Shown here: positions 44,506 through 51,493 of the stretch, piece after piece
How the letters are laid out: every line of letters starts with the position of its first letter
Numbering within the stretch: position 1 is the first letter of the stretch
From: Bradyrhizobium erythrophlei
Lineage (GTDB): Bacteria; Pseudomonadota; Alphaproteobacteria; Rhizobiales; Xanthobacteraceae
DNA: 64,000 nucleotides
Direction of reading: 5' to 3'
NCBI RefSeq assembly: GCF_900129505.1
Contig: NZ_LT670818.1
Location: 310,001 to 374,000, forward strand
Position numbers and translations under genes: made by a program
The notes under the pieces: model-generated
What the model was told of the DNA's origin: nothing
Database searches by the model: none
What the model saw: the letters and a program-made list of their open reading frames with translations, nothing else

Positions 44506-45219
44506 ATGCGCTCCGTAAAACGCCCGTTAAATTGGCTTTTGCTCTGCATTGCTCTGGCTAGCGTTGCCGCAATCTTGTTGGGCCAAGAGAACCCATTCGT
44601 AAGAGAATCGGTTTGTATGCGCGTGCCGTGCCCGGCATTGGCGCACTCGCACGCATGGGAAAAGATTGCGTACGATCTAGGCATCGGAAGCATCGTCAGC
44701 CTCTTCTTTTATTGGCTGGTCGTGCGGCTCCCAGAAAATGCAAAGCGCCGACGCATTAGAAAAAGCTTCGCGGAGCATTTCCGAGAGTTTAAAGAAGACG
44801 CAATCGCGACCATGTTGATGGTGACCGATGACACTTTCGAGTGGGGCTTTCACCGGGAGTTGGTCAATCAAAAGAAATTTCGAGACTACTTCAAACAGGA
44901 GGTTGCGCCGGGCGAAGACCGGTGGGACTCCTTCCACAACAAGATGACGGATTATTATCTCGACGAACTCCTCACCCATTTAGAGATATTGCGTGGCGAA
45001 ATTCTGTTTGCGATGTCAGCTCTCGAAATCGACGATAAGAGGGTTCTCGAGTTTTTGAAGCGGCTTTCGGCAACGATCATAAGAATGCGGAAGACGACGG
45101 GTGACTATGACTCAATGAAAAGCTTCGGAAATTTCATGTGGGAAGTGTTCGCCGGTTGGAGCATGGTGACCGGCTATCAAAAGCGGGATTTTTTCGAGGA
45201 TATGATCCAGGCGATCTAG
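44506..45219 (+). CDS. Two-helix membrane protein paired with the FRG gene
   Basis: A 237-residue protein with N-terminal hydrophobic stretches (LNWLLLCIALASVAAILLG, then DLGIGSIVSLFFYWLVVRL), separated by a short extracytoplasmic loop holding two cysteines (SVCMRVPCPALAHSH). The cytoplasmic part of about 165 residues is charged and helical (RRIRKSFAEHFREFKEDAIATML ... DYYLDELLTHLEILRGEI). No recognised domain. It starts nine bases after the FRG gene, has the same A+T-rich composition, and may anchor or sense for it. Unknown function. Confidence 0.7.
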   Translation: MRSVKRPLNWLLLCIALASVAAILLGQENPFVRESVCMRVPCPALAHSHAWEKIAYDLGIGSIVSLFFYWLVVRLPENAKRRRIRKSFAEHFREFKEDAIATMLMVTDDTFEWGFHRELVNQKKFRDYFKQEVAPGEDRWDSFHNKMTDYYLDELLTHLEILRGEILFAMSALEIDDKRVLEFLKRLSATIIRMRKTTGDYDSMKSFGNFMWEVFAGWSMVTGYQKRDFFEDMIQAI

Positions 45220-45272
45220 GCAGATTGTGCGATGTAATTAATTTAATTGAGAGGGACAGTCGGGGAGGTTGA

Positions 45273-45443
45273 GTGGTGAAATCTGGGGAGACGAAGAGCA
45301 TCGGCCTTGTTGTCATTACAGGGTTGATCGTGTCATTTGTCCGGCAGGGGATTCAGCATCACTGGCACGGCTTCGCCTCATGGGAGAGTTTCTTCACTTC
45401 GCGGTTCATTCATACTGTCGCGGTGAGTGTCTTTAGCGCGTAG
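45273..45443 (+). CDS. Small predicted membrane protein ending inside a repeat
   Basis: A 56-codon ORF starting with tandem GTG codons at 45273 and 45276, preceded by a strong cggggagg. The product (VVKSGETKSIGLVVITGLIV start) has a hydrophobic stretch, a WHGFASWESFF motif and a hydrophobic C-terminus VAVSVFSA. Its last codons lie within the family E repeat, so the gene may have been longer before the repeat arrived. It is 53 bases past the FRG-linked membrane gene and could be its third cistron. Confidence 0.4.
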   Translation: MVKSGETKSIGLVVITGLIVSFVRQGIQHHWHGFASWESFFTSRFIHTVAVSVFSA

Positions 45444-45524
45444 GATGGGTGGAGCGAAGCGATACCCATCAATTTCGTTTCGATCTGATGGGTTTCGCGA
45501 AGGGCTCAACCCATCCTACGCGCT
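45435..45524. repeat. Intergenic palindromic repeat, family E (GCGTAGGATGGGT type)
   Basis: agcgcgtaggatgggtggagcgaagcgatacccatc pairs with gatgggtttcgcgaagggctcaacccatcctacgcgct. The copies at 47157-47238 and 48418-48500 use the variant gggttacgcttcgctaaccc. The rest of the gap up to 45650 shows nothing recognisable. Confidence 0.8.
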
Positions 45525-45650
45525 ATGCGTTCACGCAGTTAGTCTGCCGTCCGATGACGGCCGTATCCTGAGAGGGTTAAGCGGACTTCCCGAGAGCCTT
45601 TGACAACTCCCGCATTTGCCCCAAGCGATAATCGCAATGCTTGACTAGAA

Positions 45651-46604
45651 TCACCAACTGAAAGGTCGGAAATAGTCCAGGTCGACTGTGCCTAACTTCA
45701 ACGTGGTCCCGTCGGTAAGTCGGAGCGTGGCGTCGAACTTAAACGAAGCAGATCGGTTGGACCGAAATCGAACCGCGAACCGATCGGGCGAGTTCGGGGC
45801 CACAAACTGGCTTATTGGCAACGTCTCCGTATAGTTCGTTTTACCCGCTTCGAGAAAGAGATTGTAGGAGGCGGTTGAGTCAAAAACACCGGCAACCTGG
45901 CCACCATCAAGTTTTGTCAAAGCCGCGAATGGTCTACGCTTTGGCAGACCGTGGGTCGTGTATTCCAAATATCCGAGCACGCATCCGAATTGGTCATGCG
46001 CAGTCGGCGGCTTCGACAAATCAAGTCTGAAACTTTTTGGTATGTCTCCACTCGTCAGCTCTACCGTCCAACCTTCGTGCCCGCTTACGAGAGTGTGCTT
46101 TTGCGGAATAGCAGTTTTTGTCGGTTTTGGAATTGGGCTGTCACCATCACAAGCCTCTGGAGGCAGAACGGAGTAGGAAGCCTTAATAGCATCTAACTCT
46201 GCCCACCCAATATTTCCAAACTGTAACCTGCGATATCCGTAGTCTTGGATGTACGGGATATCCACGTCAACTAATTTGCTTTCACTGACATGAAAGTCGA
46301 CAGATGTAGCGAATTTTGACATCGCGGTTGTGTTGTTGAGCTTAATATCAAACTCGACGGTATATCCCTCTTCCATATAGACAACATTCATTTGCTTCAT
46401 CGTCTGACCGCTATCAATGGCCTGAAGATAAGGAATCACGTACGAAACCTTCAGCACCTCACCAAGCTGTTCGCTGCTGTACTTGGCTTGATAGAATTCA
46501 ATTAGCTTGGCCATGTAGGTGGCCAAATCTGACTTTTGAGCGAAGGCGAATTTTGCCGCTAGGATTAAAGCCAGACAAGCAATGGAGGCCATTGCTCGTT
46601 TCAT
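45651..46604 (-). CDS. Secreted protein of unknown family
   Basis: A 317-residue protein with a signal peptide (MASIACLALILAAKFAFAQ) and a mature part rich in beta strands. Notable patches are TMKQMNVVYMEEGYTVEFDI, VDVDIPYIQDYGYRRLQFG, and a C-terminal half (FAVRFRSNRSASFKFDATLRLTDGTTLKLG) resembling beta-sandwich adhesion folds. I do not recognise it. G+C is lower than average. Its start overlaps by four bases the stop of the membrane protein gene upstream, so they form a two-gene unit on the minus strand. Confidence 0.7.
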   Translation of the reverse strand: MKRAMASIACLALILAAKFAFAQKSDLATYMAKLIEFYQAKYSSEQLGEVLKVSYVIPYLQAIDSGQTMKQMNVVYMEEGYTVEFDIKLNNTTAMSKFATSVDFHVSESKLVDVDIPYIQDYGYRRLQFGNIGWAELDAIKASYSVLPPEACDGDSPIPKPTKTAIPQKHTLVSGHEGWTVELTSGDIPKSFRLDLSKPPTAHDQFGCVLGYLEYTTHGLPKRRPFAALTKLDGGQVAGVFDSTASYNLFLEAGKTNYTETLPISQFVAPNSPDRFAVRFRSNRSASFKFDATLRLTDGTTLKLGTVDLDYFRPFSW

Positions 46605-46921
46605 TTTTGATTCCCGAGCGTGATCACTCCACTAAGCGCGCCGCTTGGAGGAGTTACCACCAAGGAAGCCGGATTGTAAAAGAATACAATTGCGAAGACT
46701 GCAAAAGCTCCGCCAGCCTTAACAACCTTCGGGATTTCAACGGTGATAAATCCCGTCAATAGCGTTGCGACAGATGCTGTTGCTAGCGCGAGGATGATCC
46801 GCATTACGAGGTACTGCATAGCTGTCGGGTTCGGAAACACGAAAACCAAAATCAATATTACGGTGACAAAAAGAACTCCAAATCCAAAAATCGCGAAAAC
46901 TTTGACCAAGCTATCTGACAT
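46601..46921 (-). CDS. Small three-helix membrane protein, partner of the secreted protein
   Basis: A 106-residue protein with three hydrophobic segments (VFAIFGFGVLFVTVILILVFVF, YLVMRIILALATASVATLLTGF and GGAFAVFAIVFFYN) and short charged links. The stretch FPNPTAMQYLVMRIILALA with GFITVEIPKVVKAGGAFAVF resembles transmembrane modules I have seen attached to predicted bacterial conflict proteins, but this is only a likeness. A GAGAG lies before the ATG at 46921. Translational coupling (ATGA) to the secreted protein gene implies a joint function. Confidence 0.65.
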   Translation of the reverse strand: MSDSLVKVFAIFGFGVLFVTVILILVFVFPNPTAMQYLVMRIILALATASVATLLTGFITVEIPKVVKAGGAFAVFAIVFFYNPASLVVTPPSGALSGVITLGNQK

Positions 46922-47243
46922 TGTCGTTCTCTCAAATGGCAACCTGAAGAGACTAATCGCGATAGCCGCAACGTTCAAGGTGTGAATCGGTTCTCGCTGG
47001 TCGATGTCAGGTCGTACGTCGCTCGGCGTGTGCCTCTAAGGCCAGCGCTACCGTCGCCAGCAGAAAGTCATCCGACACACGATAGTCCAACACCATAGTT
47101 TGAGGTACGGCGTGGGCTTGAAACAGGGTGTGCCCAAGTTCAACCAATGCAGCTCGTATGGCGGATTAGCGAAGCGTAATCCGCCATTCAGCGGGTGAAC
47201 AAGAGGTGGGTTACGCTTCGCTAACCCACCCTACGCGCTTGAC
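46922..47243. repeat. Gene-free gap with a family E repeat at 47157-47238
   Basis: No credible ORF in this 320-base gap. Its right end has tggcggattagcgaagcgtaatccgcca and gtgggttacgcttcgctaacccaccctacgc, two palindromes forming a family E repeat. The left 230 bases show nothing recognisable. Confidence 0.6.
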
Positions 47244-47516
47244 TCACCCCGGATCCGACTCCGAACCCGCCGCCTGCCCCCGGACATGTACCCATTTTTC
47301 GAACGCGACGCTAATCCGGTTCTGATACCGCCAGACCAGCCGGCATCGCGCGATCGTTCGAAATTTGTCGAACGTTACGTAAAAATCGATGGGTAGAGGC
47401 CCCAGGCCATCGCAATGGATTCGGGCGCTGGTTTGCGTCACGTCATAAGCCGTACATGTGTGCAGTTCCCGCCCCCCGCGGAAGAACAGCAGCCCGTCCA
47501 TCGATCGTTTGATCAT
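47244..47516 (-). CDS. PilZ-like small protein
   Basis: A 90-residue protein (DGLLFFRGGRELHTCTAYDVTQTSARIHCDGLGPLPIDFYVTFDKFRTIARCRLVWRYQNRISVAFE) with the beta-barrel pattern of PilZ domains, including the [D/N]-x-S/T-x-x-G/A-like DVTQTSARI. The c-di-GMP binding RxxxR is not clear, so ligand binding is uncertain. Many such small PilZ-like proteins occur in Bradyrhizobium. The ATG at 47516 is the likely start; the frame extends to 47558. Confidence 0.6.
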   Translation of the reverse strand: MIKRSMDGLLFFRGGRELHTCTAYDVTQTSARIHCDGLGPLPIDFYVTFDKFRTIARCRLVWRYQNRISVAFEKWVHVRGQAAGSESDPG

Positions 47517-47932
47517 TGGAGTTTGATCCCCAGTACATTGCCGCGCTGGCTTTGGCACTTCGAGGAACTACATCGCCGATCCCGTGGCGGCGAAGATATC
47601 GCGGCGGATGCCGGTGACAATCGCGAACCCGATTTACGATTAACATGGCGGGCCTGTCGCCGAACCGCGGCGCTTTCGGCCGCTCCCGGTATTGCAACGC
47701 AATGGACTGGCATCGGTTTTCGCCCTTGCTCAAAACCGGTGGCTGGGATCAAATTCGATGGCTGGAGCATGATCACCGAGCAAACGCTCCGCGTTTGTCG
47801 AGGGAAAAGCGGGAACCCCGACAAGCGCGAAGCGTTTGTGCGGGGATCATGCTCAAACAACGAGATGAAATCATGGCCCGGTTCAACCCGATCGGATGAT
47901 GATTTCAGCGTCCATTCAAAAAGGAGAGAACC
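47517..47932. repeat. Gene-free gap with a large hairpin repeat, family G, at 47765-47854
   Basis: gagcatgatc (47765-47774) and gatcatgctc (47845-47854) are perfect 10-base arms. Within them, caaacgctccgcgtttgtcg and cgacaagcgcgaagcgtttg pair again, making a long compound hairpin. The remaining sequence shows no gene; weak ORFs lack RBS and coding character. The segment 47900-47932 contains the aaaggaga RBS of psiF. Confidence 0.65.
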
Positions 47933-48181
47933 ATGCTCAGGAAAATCATGCTGGCAGCGCTGGTCGTGACATTCGCCGGCGGCGCCGCCTTCGCGCAGGA
48001 GACCTGCGACACCAAGGCGGTCGGCAAGGACGGCAAGCCGCTCGCCGGCGCGGCAAAAACCTCGTTCATGAAGAAATGCATGGCCGACACCTGCGCCACC
48101 AAGGCGGTAAGCGCGGACGGCAAGCCGCTTTCGGGCGCCGCGAAGACCAGCTTCATGAAGAAGTGCGAGATGGGGACGTAA
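47933..48181 (+). CDS. psiF: PsiF-repeat protein, secreted
   Basis: An 82-residue protein with a signal peptide (LRKIMLAALVVTFAGGAAFAQ) and two PsiF repeats, CDTKAVGKDGKPLAGAAKTSFMKKC and CATKAVSADGKPLSGAAKTSFMKKC. Each repeat is bounded by cysteines likely to pair in the periplasm. PsiF was described as phosphate-starvation inducible in E. coli, and its function is unknown. The aaggaga RBS is ideal. No PhoB box was seen upstream. Confidence 0.88.
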   Translation: MLRKIMLAALVVTFAGGAAFAQETCDTKAVGKDGKPLAGAAKTSFMKKCMADTCATKAVSADGKPLSGAAKTSFMKKCEMGT

Positions 48182-48417
48182 GCGGCACCCGGAATGATGA
48201 ATTTTAGTTAGATCATTCATTCGCGGATTCCGCTCGCCTCTCCCAGAGGTGAGCGGAACGCGCACGGACGGGTTCAATCAGAATTCATCAAGCGCCAGCC
48301 ACCGCGAAACGTAATCCATCTCCTTGTCGCTGAGCGGCGGATTAGGCTTTGCTAATCCGCGCCACGGACTTTCGGCACCGCGTCCGGCTTCACCGTCACC
48401 CACGAACAGCTCGTAGC

Positions 48418-48500
48418 TCGTAGGGCGGATTAGCGATAGCGTAATCCGCCATTCAGGCATGAAAAGGAGGTGGGTTACGCTTCGCTAACCCACCCTACGC
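48418..48500. repeat. Intergenic palindromic repeat, family E
   Basis: gtagggcggattagcgatagcgtaatccgcc and gtgggttacgcttcgctaacccaccctacgc, the same pair of palindromes as at 47157-47238. Confidence 0.8.
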
Positions 48501-48717
48501 ACTTCGGCGCCTCACCCGATTTTCGGCGGACGCCGACAGCGGCGGGCCAACAATGGCGAATATGGCAAATCGTTTCATAATAATCCCCCCAGATCCCTTG
48601 GTCGGATTGGACGCCGATTTTGTTCAAGGAAATCGGTGGTTTGCCGGGTTTTGTCGGGATCGAAGGGCGGATCGGGCTGCCCCTCGCGCGCGCCGCGCGG
48701 GCTGTTATTGTTACGCC

Positions 48718-48732
48718 TTAACCAATTGTTAA
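48718..48732 (+). promoter_or_regulatory. CtrA box (TTAA-N7-TTAA)
   Basis: ttaaccaattgttaa is a perfect full CtrA site as known from alphaproteobacteria (TTAA, seven bases, TTAA), 79 bases upstream of the ATG at 48812. The site is A+T-rich in an otherwise G+C-rich region. It suggests cell-cycle control of the following secreted protein. Confidence 0.6.
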
Positions 48733-48811
48733 TTATGCATTTGCGGGCCCGAAAGGCCGGGCCTAGCGTTGCTAGCAGTGGGGCTCAGTAACCAACACAT
48801 TGGTGCGTGCC

Positions 48812-49249
48812 ATGACGAGTAAAATGTATGGGGCGCTGGTCGCGTCTCTCAGTGCAGTAGCGCTCATGCTGGCCGCGAACGAGACGTTCGCCAGGTCGGG
48901 AGGAACGCAGCGTGGAGCGTTCGCTTCGCCGCATGGGAATTTCCATTCGCCGGCAAGCCGTTCATTCCGCCATCACAGGCGAAACGACGGCGCGATCTTC
49001 TGGCCGGGTGTGGACGGATACGATTACGGGCCAACGGGTGATGAACCCCTGGTAAATGCCGTGCCGCCATCCGGCGATACGCAGCGTTACACCTACACCT
49101 ATGACGTTCCCTGGGATTGGGCGCATCGCTTTCCGCCGATGGTCGCGCGTTCCGACCGGCCCTATGTGCCGAGCTGCCCCGAGGAGAGCGTCACGGTTCC
49201 CGGGCGCGACGGCAAAGACCGAACCGTCAACATCATGCGGTGCTATTAG
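48812..49249 (+). CDS. Secreted protein of unknown function, putative CtrA target
   Basis: A 145-residue protein with a signal peptide (TSKMYGALVASLSAVALMLAANETFA), then a His/Ser/Arg-rich stretch (HGNFHSPASRSFRHHRRND), a Tyr/Trp-rich middle (YTYTYDVPWDWAHRFPP) and a C-terminal part with two cysteines (PSCPEESVTVPGRDGKDRTVNIMRC), one pair likely to form a disulfide. The C-terminal motif CPEESVTVPGRDGKDRTVNIxRC occurs in several small Bradyrhizobium exported proteins, in my recollection. The ATG at 48812 is used; TTG/GTG codons lie just upstream. Confidence 0.7.
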   Translation: MTSKMYGALVASLSAVALMLAANETFARSGGTQRGAFASPHGNFHSPASRSFRHHRRNDGAIFWPGVDGYDYGPTGDEPLVNAVPPSGDTQRYTYTYDVPWDWAHRFPPMVARSDRPYVPSCPEESVTVPGRDGKDRTVNIMRCY

Positions 49250-49453
49250 CGCCTTTTCCGTTTCGATTGCGTCGAACCGGGGCTGCGAATTCCTGATTTG
49301 AGGCGTTTGCTTGTCGCGAACCGGCCGCCACGCCGCCTCAAATGCGGGGCAGTCTTTGGCTTGCAAACGCTCTGGCGGGCACCCGCGATGGTGGGCGGGA
49401 ACAAATCAGGTTGGCGCGGTTTGACCCGGACGCGCCATCTCTCGGAGGCTTCC

Positions 49454-49753
49454 ATGAAAATCGCGAAGATCGTGTTGGCGAGTTGCGCGGCGCTCACGCT
49501 GATTGGTTCGGCGGGTTGGGCCCAGCAGGCGACGACGGGAACCGGAACGATCACGGTCATCGACCGGCTCAGCGGGACGATCACCATTCGACCGGCCCAG
49601 AACGGCACGGTCGGCGCCAATGCCGCTGGTGCCGCCACCGAGTTCAAGGTCAAGGGCGTCTCGCTCGACGATGTCCACGCCGGCGAGATGGTCAAATATT
49701 CCGCCACCGAGACCGACGGCACCAAGACCATCACCAAGCTCGAGAAACAATAG
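49454..49753 (+). CDS. Small secreted CusF-like protein
   Basis: A 99-residue protein: signal peptide (KIVLASCAALTLIGSAGWAQ), then a mature beta-rich domain TGTGTITVIDRLSGTITIRPAQ ... FKVKGVSLDDVHAGEMVKYSATETDGTKTITKLE. The pattern (short OB-like domain with a KG, a DDV and late GEMVxFxxxxxGxxxVTxLE) follows the CusF/copper-binding DUF fold, but the Met/His/Trp copper ligands of CusF are not all evident. ggagg stands six bases before the ATG at 49454. Probably periplasmic. Confidence 0.65.
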   Translation: MKIAKIVLASCAALTLIGSAGWAQQATTGTGTITVIDRLSGTITIRPAQNGTVGANAAGAATEFKVKGVSLDDVHAGEMVKYSATETDGTKTITKLEKQ

Positions 49754-49776
49754 GCCGGCAAAGCGCGCGGGGCGCG

Positions 49777-50340
49777 TCACTTCCCCCACACGGTTGCCTC
49801 GGTCCAGCCAAGCTCGTCGAACTCGCTTCCTCGCAGCGGCGCTTCTTCGGCCGCAAAGAACTCGTCGAGTTGCGGCGGCTTGACTGAGGTCGCGGAGAGC
49901 ATGGCGTGGGCCTGGCCGCGATGGTGGATCTGGTGCTGGAACAGATGCATCAGCAGGCGGTCGCGCCGTTCGGTCTGCACCCGCGTCTCGCGATGGACCC
50001 GCACGATGCCGTCGAGCAGTTCGGGCGTCAGCGCATCGCAGAGCGCGATCAGGCGCCGGTCGATAGCGGCCTGCGCGGGCTTGAGTTCGGCCAGCGATGG
50101 GCAGGGGATTTCGTTAGCCCAGGATTTCGGCCCGAGCGATCCGCCCTCCAGCGCGTCGACGTAGAACAGGTCGACGAAATAGATGTGGTTCAACGTCCTC
50201 TGCAGGCTGGGGAAGAAGCCGGTCCGCGCGGCTTCGAATTCCTGCTGGCTCAGCTCGGCGCAAGCCGTGAGCAGGCGGTGGTTCGCCCAGGCGTTATTGT
50301 GGGCGAAGGCGCGAAACGTCTGAACAAGACCGGCTTGCAT
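49777..50340 (-). CDS. DinB family protein
   Basis: A 187-residue four-helix protein of the DinB/YfiT superfamily. The metal-ligand histidines are in NHIYFVDLFYVDAL and HLFQHQIHHRGQAHAML (the HxxxH at the end of helix 3). These proteins act as thiol-dependent metalloenzymes or are of unknown use. The MQAGLVQTFRAFAHNNAWANHRLL opening is typical. The substrate is unknown. Confidence 0.85.
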   Translation of the reverse strand: MQAGLVQTFRAFAHNNAWANHRLLTACAELSQQEFEAARTGFFPSLQRTLNHIYFVDLFYVDALEGGSLGPKSWANEIPCPSLAELKPAQAAIDRRLIALCDALTPELLDGIVRVHRETRVQTERRDRLLMHLFQHQIHHRGQAHAMLSATSVKPPQLDEFFAAEEAPLRGSEFDELGWTEATVWGK

Positions 50341-50400
50341 GTCCGTTCCGTCTCATGGTTGGGCGGCTCGCCTCGTTTCGCAAGGCCTTTTCGCAAGGCC

Positions 50401-50670
50401 TTATCGCACCAGCGACTTCCACCGTTCCGCAGCATTGATCGCCGGCGCCCACAGCGCATCCGCGGGCTGGCCGCGATGCAGCGCCTTGCCGATCTCGCAA
50501 ATCGCCATGAAGGCGCTGGAGCGCGCCTCCTCGACTTCCAGCGGCGCTTCGGCGTGGGCCTGAACGAGGCCGACGAGGCCGTTCAGGATCGGCAACGCGA
50601 CGGCTGCCGGCTCGTGTTCGGCGGCCTTCAGGGCTTCGACGATGGCGACCGCTTTCTCGGAATCGGTCAT
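50401..50670 (-). CDS. Small helical protein, unknown function
   Basis: An 89-residue, mostly helical, acidic cytosolic protein (MTDSEKAVAIVEALKAAEHEPAAVALPILNGLVGLVQAHAEAPLEVEEARSSAFMAICEIGKALHRGQP). No family recognised. Coding character and ATG context (tgaccgattcc opening) seem real, and it lies 61 bases upstream of the DinB gene on the same strand, so a shared transcript is possible. Confidence 0.6.
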   Translation of the reverse strand: MTDSEKAVAIVEALKAAEHEPAAVALPILNGLVGLVQAHAEAPLEVEEARSSAFMAICEIGKALHRGQPADALWAPAINAAERWKSLVR

Positions 50671-50708
50671 ATGCCTAGTTTCATGGATATCGTTTCATGG
50701 GAGCCGTT

Positions 50709-50951
50709 TCAATATCTGTCCAGGCCGGGATAAACGCCGCCGGTGGTGCGGAAAATTCCGGTTCGCAGGCAGGCGCGCTTTTCATTCTTGCAACTGGAGA
50801 AACACTGGGTCGCGGCGTCTCCGGTGCGGTGGAAACAGGCGTTGTTGCAGCTATCCTCGTGCTCGGAGCAGGAGTCGGCCATCGCCTCCGAGGCGAGCGC
50901 CATCCAAACGGCGCCGCCAGCAACCAAAGCCAACGCAAAACCCTTGCGCAT
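50709..50951 (-). CDS. Small secreted cysteine-rich protein
   Basis: An 80-residue protein with a signal peptide (MRKGFALALVAGGAVWMALASEAMA) and six cysteines in the mature part, arranged as CSEHEDSCNNACFHRTGDAATQCFSSCKNEKRAC. The spacing suggests three disulfides. The strong ggggagg seven bases before the ATG at 50951 fixes the start. It is a periplasmic or exported peptide of unknown role; similar Cys-rich small proteins occur in Bradyrhizobium. Confidence 0.7.
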   Translation of the reverse strand: MRKGFALALVAGGAVWMALASEAMADSCSEHEDSCNNACFHRTGDAATQCFSSCKNEKRACLRTGIFRTTGGVYPGLDRY

Positions 50952-51156
50952 ATGCACCTCCCCGCCCGCCTTTGGCGATCATCCACGGGCCTTTGCCCCG
51001 CCGCAAGGCAAAATCGGGCCAGACTAGCCGCACGCCACATCCTGCCGCGCCAAAACACCGGCGTCGACTTCTTTCCCGCAAACTTCCGCCGTGATCGGCG
51101 GACTACATCGCAGCCACCAGCGCCCGAGAATTTGTATCTCGTATTCGGGGGACGAC

Positions 51157-51336
51157 ATGAGAAGACCTGCCAGCATTCGCTTGCCCAAGAACGTGTTGTT
51201 TCAGGACGACGCGGCGAGGCCGGATCTCGAGGCCCTTCAGACCGCGAAGGACCGGCAGGACGAGTCCCACCAGAAACTGGACGAGTTCATCGCGGCCGCG
51301 CTCGCCGAGCTCGGCGGCGGGGATCAGCCCGCCTAG
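51157..51336 (+). CDS. Small protein, unknown function
   Basis: A 59-residue protein (MRRPASIRLPKNVLFQDDAARPDLEALQTAKDRQDESHQKLDEFIAAALAELGG), a short charged helix-forming peptide. RBS gggggac lies before the ATG. No domain known. Confidence 0.5.
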   Translation: MRRPASIRLPKNVLFQDDAARPDLEALQTAKDRQDESHQKLDEFIAAALAELGGGDQPA

Positions 51337-51493
51337 AAGCTCCCCGCACCGCCCCTCCCCCGGCCGGTCCGATAGCGACCCCACCGGTCGATTTCCGCCA
51401 TTACGCCGGCATTGACTGGCGACCCTCCTTGCGATGTGCTTGCGCCCGAGAAAAACGCGTCGGCGGGGGCTGGCGCGAATTCAGGGGGAGACC

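Larger units (their letters stand above)
48182..48811. other. 630-base intergenic region with repeats and a CtrA box
   Basis: The gap holds a cggattaggctttgctaatccg palindrome (about 48329-48360), the family E repeat at 48418-48500, a stretch without recognisable signals to 48700, and a CtrA-type site at 48718-48732. A 60-codon ORF on the minus strand (48278-48460) lies over the repeats and is judged spurious. Confidence 0.6.

Noticed and set aside
48278..48460. A 60-codon minus-strand ORF before the CtrA box
   Set aside because: It lies on palindromic repeats; its sequence reflects the repeat rather than a protein family, and no RBS is convincing.
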